From positions 2,282,001-2,346,000 of the forward strand of contig NZ_JAMXSR020000002.1 in the NCBI RefSeq assembly GCF_024124765.2: a stretch of DNA of 64,000 nucleotides, read 5' to 3'. The stretch is from Sphingomonas sp. H160509. Lineage in GTDB: Bacteria > Pseudomonadota > Alphaproteobacteria > Sphingomonadales > Sphingomonadaceae. Below are positions 39,045-47,644 of the stretch, one piece after another (the stretch's first letter is position 1; each line of letters begins with the position of its first letter). Under the pieces are notes generated by a model. It saw nothing but the letters and a program-made list of their open reading frames with translations, made no database searches and had not been told where the DNA came from. The position numbers and the translations under genes are program-made.

Positions 39045-39963
39045 TTATCGTTTGGTGTCCAAGAACCCGCGTACGGCTGAAATTGTCGCGACAGGCTGTT
39101 CTTCCATCAGCCAGTGGCCAGAGTCCGGTATTACTACCTCGGTCACGTCGCTCGCGGCGAACCGCATGACCGTCGCCATCATCGGCCCGAACGACTTGGC
39201 GCCACCAATGGCAAGCACTGGCATGGTCAGCTTGCCCGCCGCGACGAAGCCGGCATTGTCCGCTGCGTCGCGGTCGAATGCGGCGAACTGCGCAAACCCC
39301 GCATGCATCGCGCCGGGCCGGGCATAGAGCGCGGCATAATGAACGCGGGAGGCTTCGCTGAACTTCGCCGGTGACGCCGAGAACTCGTTCCAGAACCGGT
39401 CGAGATAGATGCGCTCGCGACCCGCGACGAGCCGCTCCATGTCGGGACCGCCGAACCGGAAATGCCAGAGCAGCGGGTTCTTCAGCAGTTCGTCCCACGG
39501 CCCGACGCCCGGCAAGGGTGCGTCCATCAGGACGAACCGGGTCACGCGGTCGCGGTTCCGGGCGGCGAAGGCATAGCCGACCATGTTGCCGATATCGTGC
39601 GTCACCAGATCAGTCCTGCCGATCTGCAGCGCGTCCAGCACACCGACCAATGTCGACTGCCTGCGTCGACTTGTCGTAGCCGCCCGCCGGTTTCGACGAG
39701 AGGCCCATGCCGCGCAGGTCGGGAACGATCACCAGGTGGTCGCGCGCCAGATCGGCGGCGAGCGGTGCCCACATGTCACCGGTCTCGCCATAGCCGTGCA
39801 GCAACAGGACCGCTGGACCGTGCCCCCCCGCGCGCACATGGATCGTCGTACCGTTGGTCGCGATATCGCGTTCGGTGAAGCCGGGTGGGAATGGCTGGAC
39901 CTGCGCCAACGCGGGCGTGGCGACGAGTATCGCCAGGATGGCGGCAGCGGCGTGTCGTAGCAT
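39045..39963 (-). CDS. Exported alpha/beta hydrolase, epoxide-hydrolase-like (frameshift in this sequence)
   Basis: About 305 residues with a signal peptide ([20 protein letters not shown]). The hydrolase fold has [14 protein letters not shown] (oxyanion), [13 protein letters not shown], and [19 protein letters not shown], where the nucleophile position is Asp, as in epoxide hydrolases and dehalogenases; the His is in [12 protein letters not shown]. The frame breaks near 39650-39665 between STQAVDI and [14 protein letters not shown] 39963 has AGGAG 8 bp upstream. It is divergent from a LysR gene that may control it (inference). Confidence 0.85.
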
Positions 39964-40073
39964 CACGGTGCTCCTGGGCAGCATGGCCGCTGCAACTGGA
40001 CAGGAGCGTGCCGCGCGAGCACCGTTCGCACTAGCCGGCAAAAGCCGAAACCGCCTTCCGGGATTGTCGAACG

Positions 40074-41003
40074 ATGATGAAGCTCGACGGTATTGCGGCG
40101 TTCGTTGCCACCGCGGAAGCGGGGTCGATCAGTGCGGCGGCGCGGCGTCTCGGCAACGCCAAATCGGTGGTCAGCGAACGACTGGCGGAGCTGGAGCGAT
40201 TGCTCGACACGCGCCTGATCCAACGCACGACGCGCAAGCTGTCGCTGACCGAGGACGGCCAGACCTTCCTGCCGCGCGCGCAGCGGATCCTGTACGAGGC
40301 AGCGGAGGGCGCGGCAGAGATGGCAGCACGGCGCGGCACGCTGGTCGGGCCGTTACGCCTGTCCGCACCAGTCGGCTTCGGCGTGCTTCATCTGGGACCA
40401 GCAATCTGTTGCTTCCTCGCCGATCATCCGGGCATCGACCTGACGCTCGAACTCGACGACCGCTTCGTCGATGCGGCGGCTGACGGCTTCGACGCGGTCA
40501 TTCGCCACGGCACGATCGCCGACACCAGGCTGGTCGCCAAGAGGCTCGCCACCAGCCAGCGCATCCTCGTGGCCTCGCCTGCCTATCTTGCGCAGCACGG
40601 CGTGCCGCAAAGCGTTGCCGACCTCGAAGCGCATTGCGGCATTCTCTACGCGAACCGCGATGCCGACTGGCGTTTTGCAGGGCCCGACGGGTGGACCGTC
40701 GTGCGACCGCGCGCCGCGCTACGCGTCAACAATGGCCTGGTGATGCGCGATGCCGCACTGGCCGGGCTGGGCATCACGTTGCTGCCGACGTTCTTCGCAC
40801 ATGCCGATGTCGCGGCCGGGGCCTTGGTCGGGATCGATATCGGCTGCGCGGCCGAGGGTGCCGAACTGTACATCGCCTATCCGCGAGAGCACAGCGCATC
40901 GGTGAAGATCGCTGCCCTGACGCTGAGCCTCAGGGCCTCGTTCGGCGATCCGCCCTATTGGGACTTGCCGCCGAGCGATCACGACGCGCCACCTTCAGCT
41001 TAG
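40074..41003 (+). CDS. LysR-family transcriptional regulator
   Basis: 309 residues. N-terminal winged helix-turn-helix (LDGIAAFVATAEAGSISAAA, RRLGNAKSVVSERLAELERL) then the periplasmic-binding-like effector domain (GPLRLSAPVGFGVLHLGPAI and LVMRDAALAGLGITLLPTFF). It belongs to the CrgA/AaeR-like LysR group. The Asn-Ala-Lys at the recognition helix is slightly unusual. It is divergent from the exported alpha/beta hydrolase, its likely target; the 110 bp between them contains both promoters, but no clear T-N11-A box could be picked out. Confidence 0.9.
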   Translation: MMKLDGIAAFVATAEAGSISAAARRLGNAKSVVSERLAELERLLDTRLIQRTTRKLSLTEDGQTFLPRAQRILYEAAEGAAEMAARRGTLVGPLRLSAPVGFGVLHLGPAICCFLADHPGIDLTLELDDRFVDAAADGFDAVIRHGTIADTRLVAKRLATSQRILVASPAYLAQHGVPQSVADLEAHCGILYANRDADWRFAGPDGWTVVRPRAALRVNNGLVMRDAALAGLGITLLPTFFAHADVAAGALVGIDIGCAAEGAELYIAYPREHSASVKIAALTLSLRASFGDPPYWDLPPSDHDAPPSA

Positions 41004-41064
41004 GATCGCATTCCGGGATACCCCCGGATAGGCTGGGGCGTCTCGATCTGGCAGGGAGGCCGTG

Positions 41065-42672
41065 ATGACGACGCTCGCCAAGCCCTTCGTAGAGCCCCGT
41101 ACCCCCTCCCGCGCCACTACCGTCCTGCCGACGGTCGCCGACCTGCCCTGGTTGGTCGGGTATGCGCTCGCGTTCCTGGCGGCGCATCATATCGCCGCCG
41201 AGTGGGGCGGGCGCGGTTTCTATTCGCTGCTGTATCCCGCTGCCGGCTTCCGCATCGCGCTGCTGTGGCGGCGCGGGCCACGGTTGACCCTTGCGATCAT
41301 CGTGACCGAGATCCTCGTGCAGATCGGCACCGGCGTGATCGATCCGCGGTCGGCGGGATGGCTGACCGCGCTGATCGGCGTCATCCGTCCACCGCTGGTC
41401 TATGGCCTGATCGTGCTGCTGGTCCGGACGATGGCGGATCGTGCGCAGACGAGCATGAGCGTTGCGCCCATGCCGCTCGGCCTCGCCTCGGTCGGCGCGC
41501 CCGCCGCCGCTGCGTTGACCGCGTTGCCCTGGTCGTTGCTACGCCCCGATCTCACCGGCGTGTCCGGACTGCGCGAGACGGTGACGTCGCTGACCGGGTT
41601 CGTCGTCGGCGACCTGCTCGGCGTCCTGCTGCTGGCACCGCCTCTGCTTTGGGTGGCGGACCTTGCGACGGGCGGCACATTGCGGCCCGGACGCCCGAGC
41701 ATGGCGTCGGTCGCGGAGGCCGTGGTGATCCTGGTCGCGTCGTTCGCGATCGAGATCCTGCTCGCGCGGATCGGCCTGGGCACGCCGCATACCCCCGTCC
41801 TGCTCGCGGTCGCGTGGATCGGGCTGCGGTTCGGGCGACTGGCGAGCTGGCTGGCGATCGTCGTCGTCGCGGCGATGGTCCTGCCGCAAACCGCGATGCC
41901 GATGGACATGGGCGGGCGCCTCGCGCTGCACATGAGCCTCGCCTCGATCATGGTCGTCGGGTATCTGGCGGGCAGTTTCGCGGATGCGCAGGCCAGGGTG
42001 CGGGTCGATCTGGAACGCCGCGATCGCCTGTTGTTCCAGGCCGAGCGGCTGAAGACGTTGCGGGCGATGTCGGTGGCGGTCATCCACGAGATCAGCCAGC
42101 CACTCTCGACGCTGGCGATCGAGGCCAAGCATCTACACGAGCTGACCGTCTCGGCCGATGTCGAGATCGCGACAACTGCGGCGCTGATCGATCGCAAGGC
42201 CGCCGCATTGTCGACGCTGGTCCGCCGGCTCCGGCGGTTCGGCGGGCGGACGGTCGACGTGCCGACGCCCCTGCCGCTCGCGACGTTGATCGACACCGTC
42301 GCGGCGCTGGCCCGGCCCGAGGCGAAATCCCAGGGGGTCACGCTGTCGATCGATGCCGTCGCGCCCGACCTCGTCATCCTCGCGCAGGAAGTCGAGCTGG
42401 CGCAGGCGATCGTCAACCTGGTGCGCAATGCGGTCCAGGCCTGCGGCAACGGCACCGTGACGCTCGGCGTGACCCGCACGAACCGAGGCGTCGAGCTGGT
42501 GGTCGTGAACGGATCGCGCCCCGCCCGCCCCGAGCAGCCCGGCATGGGCGTCGGCACGCTCGTCGCCCGCGCGATCGTCGAGGCGCATGGCGGCACCCTG
42601 TCGCGCGTCACCGATACCGCCGGAAACACGCGCGCGACCATTGCCCTTCCGCTCGTTGGAGAGCCCGAATGA
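41065..42672 (+). CDS. Membrane sensor histidine kinase with MASE1-like N-terminus
   Basis: 535 residues. About eight membrane helices span residues 20-310 (LVGYALAFLAAHHIAAEWGG, LYPAAGFRIALLWRRGPRL, VVGDLLGVLLLAPPLLWVAD), the MASE1 layout. A coiled linker (RVRVDLERRDRLLFQAERLK) leads to the H-box AVIHEISQPLSTLAIEAKHL and an HATPase domain (ELAQAIVNLVRNAVQAC, GMGVGTLVARAIVEAHGG). The input signal of MASE1 domains is unknown. It overlaps the response regulator start (ATGA), so the two form a two-component pair. Confidence 0.92.
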   Translation: MTTLAKPFVEPRTPSRATTVLPTVADLPWLVGYALAFLAAHHIAAEWGGRGFYSLLYPAAGFRIALLWRRGPRLTLAIIVTEILVQIGTGVIDPRSAGWLTALIGVIRPPLVYGLIVLLVRTMADRAQTSMSVAPMPLGLASVGAPAAAALTALPWSLLRPDLTGVSGLRETVTSLTGFVVGDLLGVLLLAPPLLWVADLATGGTLRPGRPSMASVAEAVVILVASFAIEILLARIGLGTPHTPVLLAVAWIGLRFGRLASWLAIVVVAAMVLPQTAMPMDMGGRLALHMSLASIMVVGYLAGSFADAQARVRVDLERRDRLLFQAERLKTLRAMSVAVIHEISQPLSTLAIEAKHLHELTVSADVEIATTAALIDRKAAALSTLVRRLRRFGGRTVDVPTPLPLATLIDTVAALARPEAKSQGVTLSIDAVAPDLVILAQEVELAQAIVNLVRNAVQACGNGTVTLGVTRTNRGVELVVVNGSRPARPEQPGMGVGTLVARAIVEAHGGTLSRVTDTAGNTRATIALPLVGEPE

Positions 42673-43253
42673 CCGATACCGCGTGTGGCATGGTGTATGT
42701 CGTCGATGACGACCAGGACCTCGGCGCGGCGGTCGCACGGCTGCTTCGCCGTCACGGTCATGTCGCGGAACCGTTCCTGGATCCCGCCCCGTTGCTGGCG
42801 GTGTACGAGCGGGCCCCGGCGCACTGCATCGTTACCGACGTGATGATGGGCGAGATCGACGGGTTCGACTTTGCCGACCGCGTCCGCCTGCTCGACCCCG
42901 CGGTCGCGATCATCTTCATGACAGCATGGCCGACGACCGCCAACGCGGTGGATTCGGTGCGTCGCTATGGCGGCCTCGACTATCTGGAAAAGCCGATCGA
43001 CGAGGACCGGTTGCTCGCCGCCATCGCCGAGGGGGTCGCCTGGTCCAAAGCGCAACGCTCGGCACTCGCACGGACCTCGGGGCTGACGCCGCGGCAGCGC
43101 CAGGTGTTCGACCTGCTGGTGAAGGGCCACAACAACCAGGCGATTGCCGCCGCGCTCGACATCAGTCCGAAGACGGTGGAGGATCACCGTGCCGCAATCG
43201 TCGCGAAGACCGGCACCAACGGCATCGCCCAGTTGATCGCGCTCGCGCGGTAA
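42669..43253 (+). CDS. FixJ/NarL-type response regulator
   Basis: 194 residues. The receiver has MVYVVDDDQDLGAAVARLLR (acidic pocket), CIVTDVMMGEIDGFDF (phospho-Asp), IIFMTAW (Thr) and YLEKPID (Lys). The C-terminal LuxR-type helix-turn-helix is SGLTPRQRQVFDLLVKGHNN, QAIAAALDISPKTVEDHRAA. It is the output of the upstream MASE1 kinase, with which it overlaps by 4 bp. The FixJ-like architecture suggests a transcription factor without need for sigma-54. Confidence 0.93.
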   Translation: MTDTACGMVYVVDDDQDLGAAVARLLRRHGHVAEPFLDPAPLLAVYERAPAHCIVTDVMMGEIDGFDFADRVRLLDPAVAIIFMTAWPTTANAVDSVRRYGGLDYLEKPIDEDRLLAAIAEGVAWSKAQRSALARTSGLTPRQRQVFDLLVKGHNNQAIAAALDISPKTVEDHRAAIVAKTGTNGIAQLIALAR

Positions 43254-43489
43254 TCCGCGCTGTCGATCGGACCACCGGATGGGCAAGCTTGATGTAGATC
43301 GGGAGATGCGGTCGGCGGCTGCTGGAACGTTGGCGACGGATGGCCACTCTACACGCGCCGACCGATCTCGCTCGTCATCGTCGGCGCTGTCGGCAATGCA
43401 TGACGCGTCTCGGTATATTTCCCGGATTGGGTGCGCTTCGACACCGGGATACGCATTCTGGACGGTGATCCAACCAGATCGGATGAGAA

Positions 43490-43981
43490 TTGCGCGCTTT
43501 GAAGGAACTCTCGGTTCCCTGTCGCATGAATGTCGGCGGCAAATGGTCGAACGGATGCATTCACGACGTGTCCGACAAGGGCCTGCTCGTATCGAGCAGC
43601 GAACCGCCGATCCTCGGCACCTATGTCGACATCCGCCGTGGGACTCTCGTCATCATTGGTCGCGTGGTGTGGAACGGCGGCAGCCGCTTCGGCGTAAGGA
43701 CGCAGGACCCGATCAGCCTTGCCGCATTGTTGAGCGAACCCGTCCTGAAACATCGCCCCCCCGCCGCCGACGCCGACCGCCGCGCTATGAAGCGCGAACA
43801 GTCTGCCCGGCGGATCGTCGAGCAGACCGACCGTACCAAACGCCGCGCATCCGCATTCCAGTTCATCTGCCTCGCGATCATCGGCGCGGGTATCGCCTGC
43901 TTCGCGGCCATGTCCTGTTACCAGGCGCTGGTTGCTCCACTCGGTACGACCGTCGACGTGCTCGCCGGCGCGGTGAGTTGA
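43490..43981 (+). CDS. PilZ-like domain protein with C-terminal membrane helix
   Basis: 163 residues from a TTG at 43490. The N-terminal part (LSVPCRMNVGGKWSNGCIHD, VSDKGLLVSSSEPPILGTYV, IIGRVVWNGGSRFGV) follows the PilZ beta-barrel pattern (dis..G...s....p..G..v), but the RxxxR c-di-GMP-binding motif is not clear. A basic, coiled linker leads to one membrane helix (FICLAIIGAGIACFAAMSCY). c-di-GMP binding is thus uncertain. The start is not firmly fixed. Confidence 0.6.
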   Translation: MRALKELSVPCRMNVGGKWSNGCIHDVSDKGLLVSSSEPPILGTYVDIRRGTLVIIGRVVWNGGSRFGVRTQDPISLAALLSEPVLKHRPPAADADRRAMKREQSARRIVEQTDRTKRRASAFQFICLAIIGAGIACFAAMSCYQALVAPLGTTVDVLAGAVS

Positions 43982-44068
43982 CGCGCCTGCGGTGAATGAC
44001 GGTCTTCTGCGCGCCGTTCTTCCGAGCGGCGCGAGCCGGCGACTTAACGGGACGGCACTTTCACGCGG

Positions 44069-44663
44069 CTATGCGACCGAAGCCGATCGATTGGTCCATT
44101 CGATCATCTTGGTCGTGGCGACGGCGGTTTGCGCTTCCGTGCCGACGATCCGCTCCTGCGTGGTCGTCGAGTGCAGCGACTGGACCTTCAGCATCGCCAG
44201 GATCACCACGACGTCGCCGCCCTGCACGGACAACGTGGTTTCGGAATTCGACGGCTTGATGCCGTTGCGCGCCATCGCGGTCTCGACGGTGTACGTGCCG
44301 GGCGGGACCTCGGCCATGACGAACTGGTTCATCCGGATCTGCCCCGAAGCGACGCCGCGGATGTCGATTTTCATACCGGCCATGCCACCCATGAAGCCGC
44401 GCCGCACGACATAGATCCGCGCGCTACCCGCAGCCGGGCGAAGCGTCCGCGCGTCCGCAATAAGGGCAGGCGGCGCAGTCTTGCCGACCCTGTTGCCGGA
44501 CAGCGACCAGATCACGAACGCGATGGCGGCGACGAACAGACCCCCGAAAATCACGACCGCAGCGCCGCCGGACAAGGATTGCGCCCCCCGTCATGCCGAA
44601 TATCACGCCGAAGAATGCCGCTATCCCGGTGAGAACAAACCATTTTGTATTTTTCGGCCTCAT
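44069..44663 (-). CDS. DUF2846-like membrane protein (frameshift in this sequence)
   Basis: About 197 residues. ATG 44663 follows GAGGAGTAGTT and opens MRPKNTKWFVLTGIAAFFGV (first membrane helix). A C6 run at 44584-44589 breaks the frame; removing one base gives MTGAQSLSGGAAVVIFGGLF (second helix). The C-terminal part (SARIYVVRRGFMGGMAGMKI and QFVMAEVPPGTYTVETAM) looks like the DUF2846 beta domain seen in lipoproteins of unknown role. The domain call is moderate; function is unknown. Confidence 0.6.
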
Positions 44664-44892
44664 AACTACTCCTCGGATAGTCTATAGATTAGCGCTCACT
44701 GTTGAGCGGTCTGCGCCGATTACTGTTCGCGTATTAGCGCGCTACATTGCCCGATCAAGGCCGCCGCGCTGAACGATCAAACGTCCTGGATCGGCTTTGC
44801 CCTGCCGTGCGCGGCTGGCACCAGCCGACTGTCGCAACGGCGCCCGTCCCGCTAAGGAAGGCGCCGCAATCATCGGGACGTGAGACAGACGC

Positions 44893-45231
44893 ATGGCGCG
44901 CAAACATTCGAAACACGGTCCCTATGAAGATCCACAGGCCGAGGAGGACGCGCCCATCGCCATCGTCTCGTGCTGGCTATGTAGTCGCCCGACCGGCAAG
45001 ACCATCGTCTGGCACCATCCCGTCCCCAAGAGCCGGGGCGGCCGCGACGTCGTGCCGATGCATCCGATCTGCCAGCAGACGCTGACCGCGAACTTCACCA
45101 ATTCCGAGCTGCAACGCCACGGCATGGACGTCAAGGGACTGCTGGCCGCCCCGGCAGTGCGAAAGTTCGTCGACTGGGTCGCGAACAAGGACCCCGATTT
45201 CACTGCGACGCTGACCAAGAAACAGCGCTGA
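44893..45231 (+). CDS. Small HNH-type zinc-finger nuclease-like protein
   Basis: 112 residues. An HNH-type motif is visible: [20 protein letters not shown] (CxxC and HH), [19 protein letters not shown] (H-x-x-C) and then FTNSEL. The H-H, N/H and two Cys pairs are arranged as in the beta-beta-alpha metal nucleases. Such short stand-alone HNH proteins occur as unassigned housekeeping genes in alphaproteobacteria; DNA cutting is not shown. It lies upstream of, and in the same direction as, the fused MsrBA gene. Confidence 0.75.
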   Translation: MARKHSKHGPYEDPQAEEDAPIAIVSCWLCSRPTGKTIVWHHPVPKSRGGRDVVPMHPICQQTLTANFTNSELQRHGMDVKGLLAAPAVRKFVDWVANKDPDFTATLTKKQR

Positions 45232-45308
45232 TCGCAGGGCGGCGGTGCCTGCCCGCACCTCGACAGCGAGATGACGGCACACCACATTCCGGTCAACGGA
45301 GTGCCGCC

Positions 45309-46265
45309 ATGACCAGTTACCGCAAGACCGAAGATGCCGTCGCCGCGCTGACGCCCGAACAATACCGGGTGACGCAGGAGAATGCGACCGAGCGTCCCGG
45401 TTCCGGCGCGTTGCTGCACACCAAGGACGCGGGGATCTACGTCGATATCGTCTCGGGCGAGCCACTGTTCGCCAGCGCCGACAAATACGAGTCCAATTGC
45501 GGTTGGCCGAGCTTCACGCGGCCGATCGAACCGGCGAACGTCAAGGCCAGGCGCGACTGGTCGATGCTGATCCCGCGTACCGAAGTTCGCTCGGCGCATG
45601 GCGACAGTCACCTGGGTCACGTCTTCAAGGACGGTCCGCGAAGCCGCGGCGGCCTGCGCTACTGCATCAATTCGGCAGCGCTGCGCTTCGTCCCGCGCGG
45701 GGAGATGGTGGCGCAAGGCTATGCCGCGTATCTCGATCAGGTCGAGGAAGTCCCGGCCAGGACCGAACGCGCGGTGCTCGCGGGCGGATGCTTCTGGGGG
45801 ATGCAGGACCTGATCCGCGCGCTGCCCGGCGTGGTCTCGACCCGCGTCGGCTATTCGGGCGGGGACATCGCCAATGCGACGTACCGCCGCCACGGCAACC
45901 ATGCCGAAGCGATCGAGATCGTCTTCGATCCGGCACGCACCGATTTCCGCACGCTGCTCGAATTCTTCTTCCAGATACACGACCCGACGACGGTCAACCG
46001 GCAGGGCAACGATCGTGGCGTGAGCTACCGCTCGGCGATATTCTACACCGACGACGATCAGAAGAGGGCGGCGCAGGATACGATCGCCGACGTCGAGGCA
46101 TCGGGCCTATGGCCGGGCAGGGTCGTGACCGAACTCTCCCCGGTCGGCGATTTCTGGGAGGCCGAGCCCGAGCACCAGAATTACCTGGAGCGCAAGCCGA
46201 ACGGCTACACCTGTCATTTCGTCCGCCCGAACTGGAAACTGCCGCGCCGCGCCGAGGCGGCCTGA
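45309..46265 (+). CDS. msrAB: Bifunctional methionine sulfoxide reductase MsrB-MsrA
   Basis: 318 residues, no signal peptide. The N-terminal MsrB domain has [37 protein letters not shown] and the catalytic [11 protein letters not shown]; the zinc CxxC pairs of many MsrB proteins are absent. The C-terminal MsrA domain has [20 protein letters not shown] and [14 protein letters not shown], ending [10 protein letters not shown]. The fusion reduces both R and S forms of methionine sulfoxide in the cytoplasm. The order is B then A, the opposite of the Neisseria-type A-B fusion. Confidence 0.93.
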   Translation: MTSYRKTEDAVAALTPEQYRVTQENATERPGSGALLHTKDAGIYVDIVSGEPLFASADKYESNCGWPSFTRPIEPANVKARRDWSMLIPRTEVRSAHGDSHLGHVFKDGPRSRGGLRYCINSAALRFVPRGEMVAQGYAAYLDQVEEVPARTERAVLAGGCFWGMQDLIRALPGVVSTRVGYSGGDIANATYRRHGNHAEAIEIVFDPARTDFRTLLEFFFQIHDPTTVNRQGNDRGVSYRSAIFYTDDDQKRAAQDTIADVEASGLWPGRVVTELSPVGDFWEAEPEHQNYLERKPNGYTCHFVRPNWKLPRRAEAA

Positions 46266-46283
46266 GCGCGGCGGGAGTATGGG

Positions 46284-46659
46284 TCAGCCTGCCTCGCGCT
46301 GCCAGTTGTCGCGCTCGGCGAACACGCGCGTGACCTCCGCCATGTTTTCGGTTCCCCCAGGTGCACAGCGGCGCCAGCGCCTCGGCGAGGCTGCAGCCCA
46401 TCGGCGTCAGCGTATAATCGACCCGCGGCGGGACCTCATGGTGATCCGTCCGCGTCAGCACGGCGTCCGCCTCCAGTTCCTTCAATTGCTGGATCAGCAT
46501 TTTGTCGCTGACGCCGCGCACTGCACGCTTGAGCTCCCCGTAGCGGTTGGGCCGCTGCAACAGGAAATACAGGATCAGCGGTTTCCATTTTCCCGCGATG
46601 ATGCGGAGCGTGACGTCGAGACCGCAGGTGAAGCCATCAGTCGAGGGTGAAATTGTCAT
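46284..46659 (-). CDS. HxlR-family transcriptional regulator (frameshift in this sequence)
   Basis: About 125 residues. The winged helix shows the HxlR signature: TCGLDVTLRIIAGKWKPLIL, RPNRYGELKRAVRGVSDKML, IQQLKELEADAVLTRTDHHE, VPPRVDYTLTPMGCSLAEAL. The frame breaks at a C5 run (46354-46358); removing one base restores LCTWGTENMAEVTRVFAERD and a stop at 46284-46286. Some HxlR proteins sense quinones or aldehydes through Cys; here TCGLDV holds one Cys at the usual N-terminal position. It is divergent from the SDR gene. Confidence 0.88.
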
Positions 46660-46665
46660 AACCTG

Positions 46666-46687
46666 GTACTTACCAAAAGGTGCATAC
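46666..46687. promoter_or_regulatory. Candidate HxlR operator
   Basis: GTACTTACC-AAAA-GGTGCATAC is an imperfect palindrome (6 of 9 pairs) in the 85-bp gap between the divergent hxlR and SDR starts. It is the only obvious dyad there. Confidence 0.4.
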
Positions 46688-46744
46688 TTGTCGATAGGTA
46701 TGCGCTCCGCCAGCTAAGGATCTTCGCAAACACGGAGACGACAG

Positions 46745-47479
46745 ATGGACAGATTGAACGGCAAGACGGCGATCGTGACCGGCGGCGGCAGCGGGATCGG
46801 CCTCGCATCGGCCAAGCGCTTCATTGACGAGGGCGCGTTCGTCTACATCTTCGGGCGGCGGCAGGACGCGCTCGATGCGGCATTGGTCGAGCTCGGCGAG
46901 AATGCCCGCGCGATCAGCGGTTCGGTATCCGACATGGCCGACCTGGATCGCCTGTTCGAGACGGTCCGGACGGAGCGCGGTTCGCTCGACATCCTGTTCG
47001 CCAATGCCGGTACCGGCGAGTTAGTACCGCTCGGCGAAATCACCCCGGAGCATTACGACCGGACGTTCGACGTCAACGTGAAAGGGCTGCTGTTCACCGT
47101 GCAGAAGGCATTGCCACTGATGCGGTCGGGCGGCTCGATCATCCTCACCGGGTCCAGCACGAGCGTCATGGGAACGCCGCGGTTCAGCGTCTACAGCGCG
47201 ACCAAGGCGGCGATCCGCAATTTCGCGCGCAGTTGGGCGCTCGATCTGCGCGGCACCGGCATTCGCGTCAACGTGCTGTCGCCGGGACCGACCAGGACCG
47301 AGCTCGCGCTCGAGGTGGTCGGCGAGGATGCGATGGCGGAAATGGGTGCCGGTACCCCGATCGGCCGGATTGGCGACCCCGCGGAGATCGCCGCCGCCGC
47401 CGCCTTCCTGGCGTCGGCGGACAGCAGCTTCATGACCGGCAGCGAGATGTTCGTCGACGGCGGCGTCGCACAGATCTGA
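46745..47479 (+). CDS. Short-chain dehydrogenase/reductase
   Basis: 244 residues, classical SDR. NAD(P) motif TAIVTGGGSGIGLASAKRFI, the acid-loop FGRRQDALDAA suggesting NADP preference, NNAG-type FANAGTG, catalytic Ser in IILTGSSTSVMG, Tyr/Lys in FSVYSATKAAIRNFARSWAL, and LSPGPTRTEL. It probably reduces a small carbonyl compound. It is divergent from an HxlR regulator, the standard stress-inducible arrangement; a candidate dyad lies between. Confidence 0.92.
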   Translation: MDRLNGKTAIVTGGGSGIGLASAKRFIDEGAFVYIFGRRQDALDAALVELGENARAISGSVSDMADLDRLFETVRTERGSLDILFANAGTGELVPLGEITPEHYDRTFDVNVKGLLFTVQKALPLMRSGGSIILTGSSTSVMGTPRFSVYSATKAAIRNFARSWALDLRGTGIRVNVLSPGPTRTELALEVVGEDAMAEMGAGTPIGRIGDPAEIAAAAAFLASADSSFMTGSEMFVDGGVAQI

Positions 47480-47644
47480 ATGACGCGAGGCTGCGCCGCT
47501 GGCGGTGGAGCCTCGCCCAGTTTCGACGGAGCTTCGAACGGGCCGAGCGCACCCGCTTGTTGCAGTTCGAGCGGGCACGGGTGGCGCTTGCGGGAAATCC
47601 TGCCGCATCCTACCCCCGTGTCATCGCATCCAAAGGAACACGCG

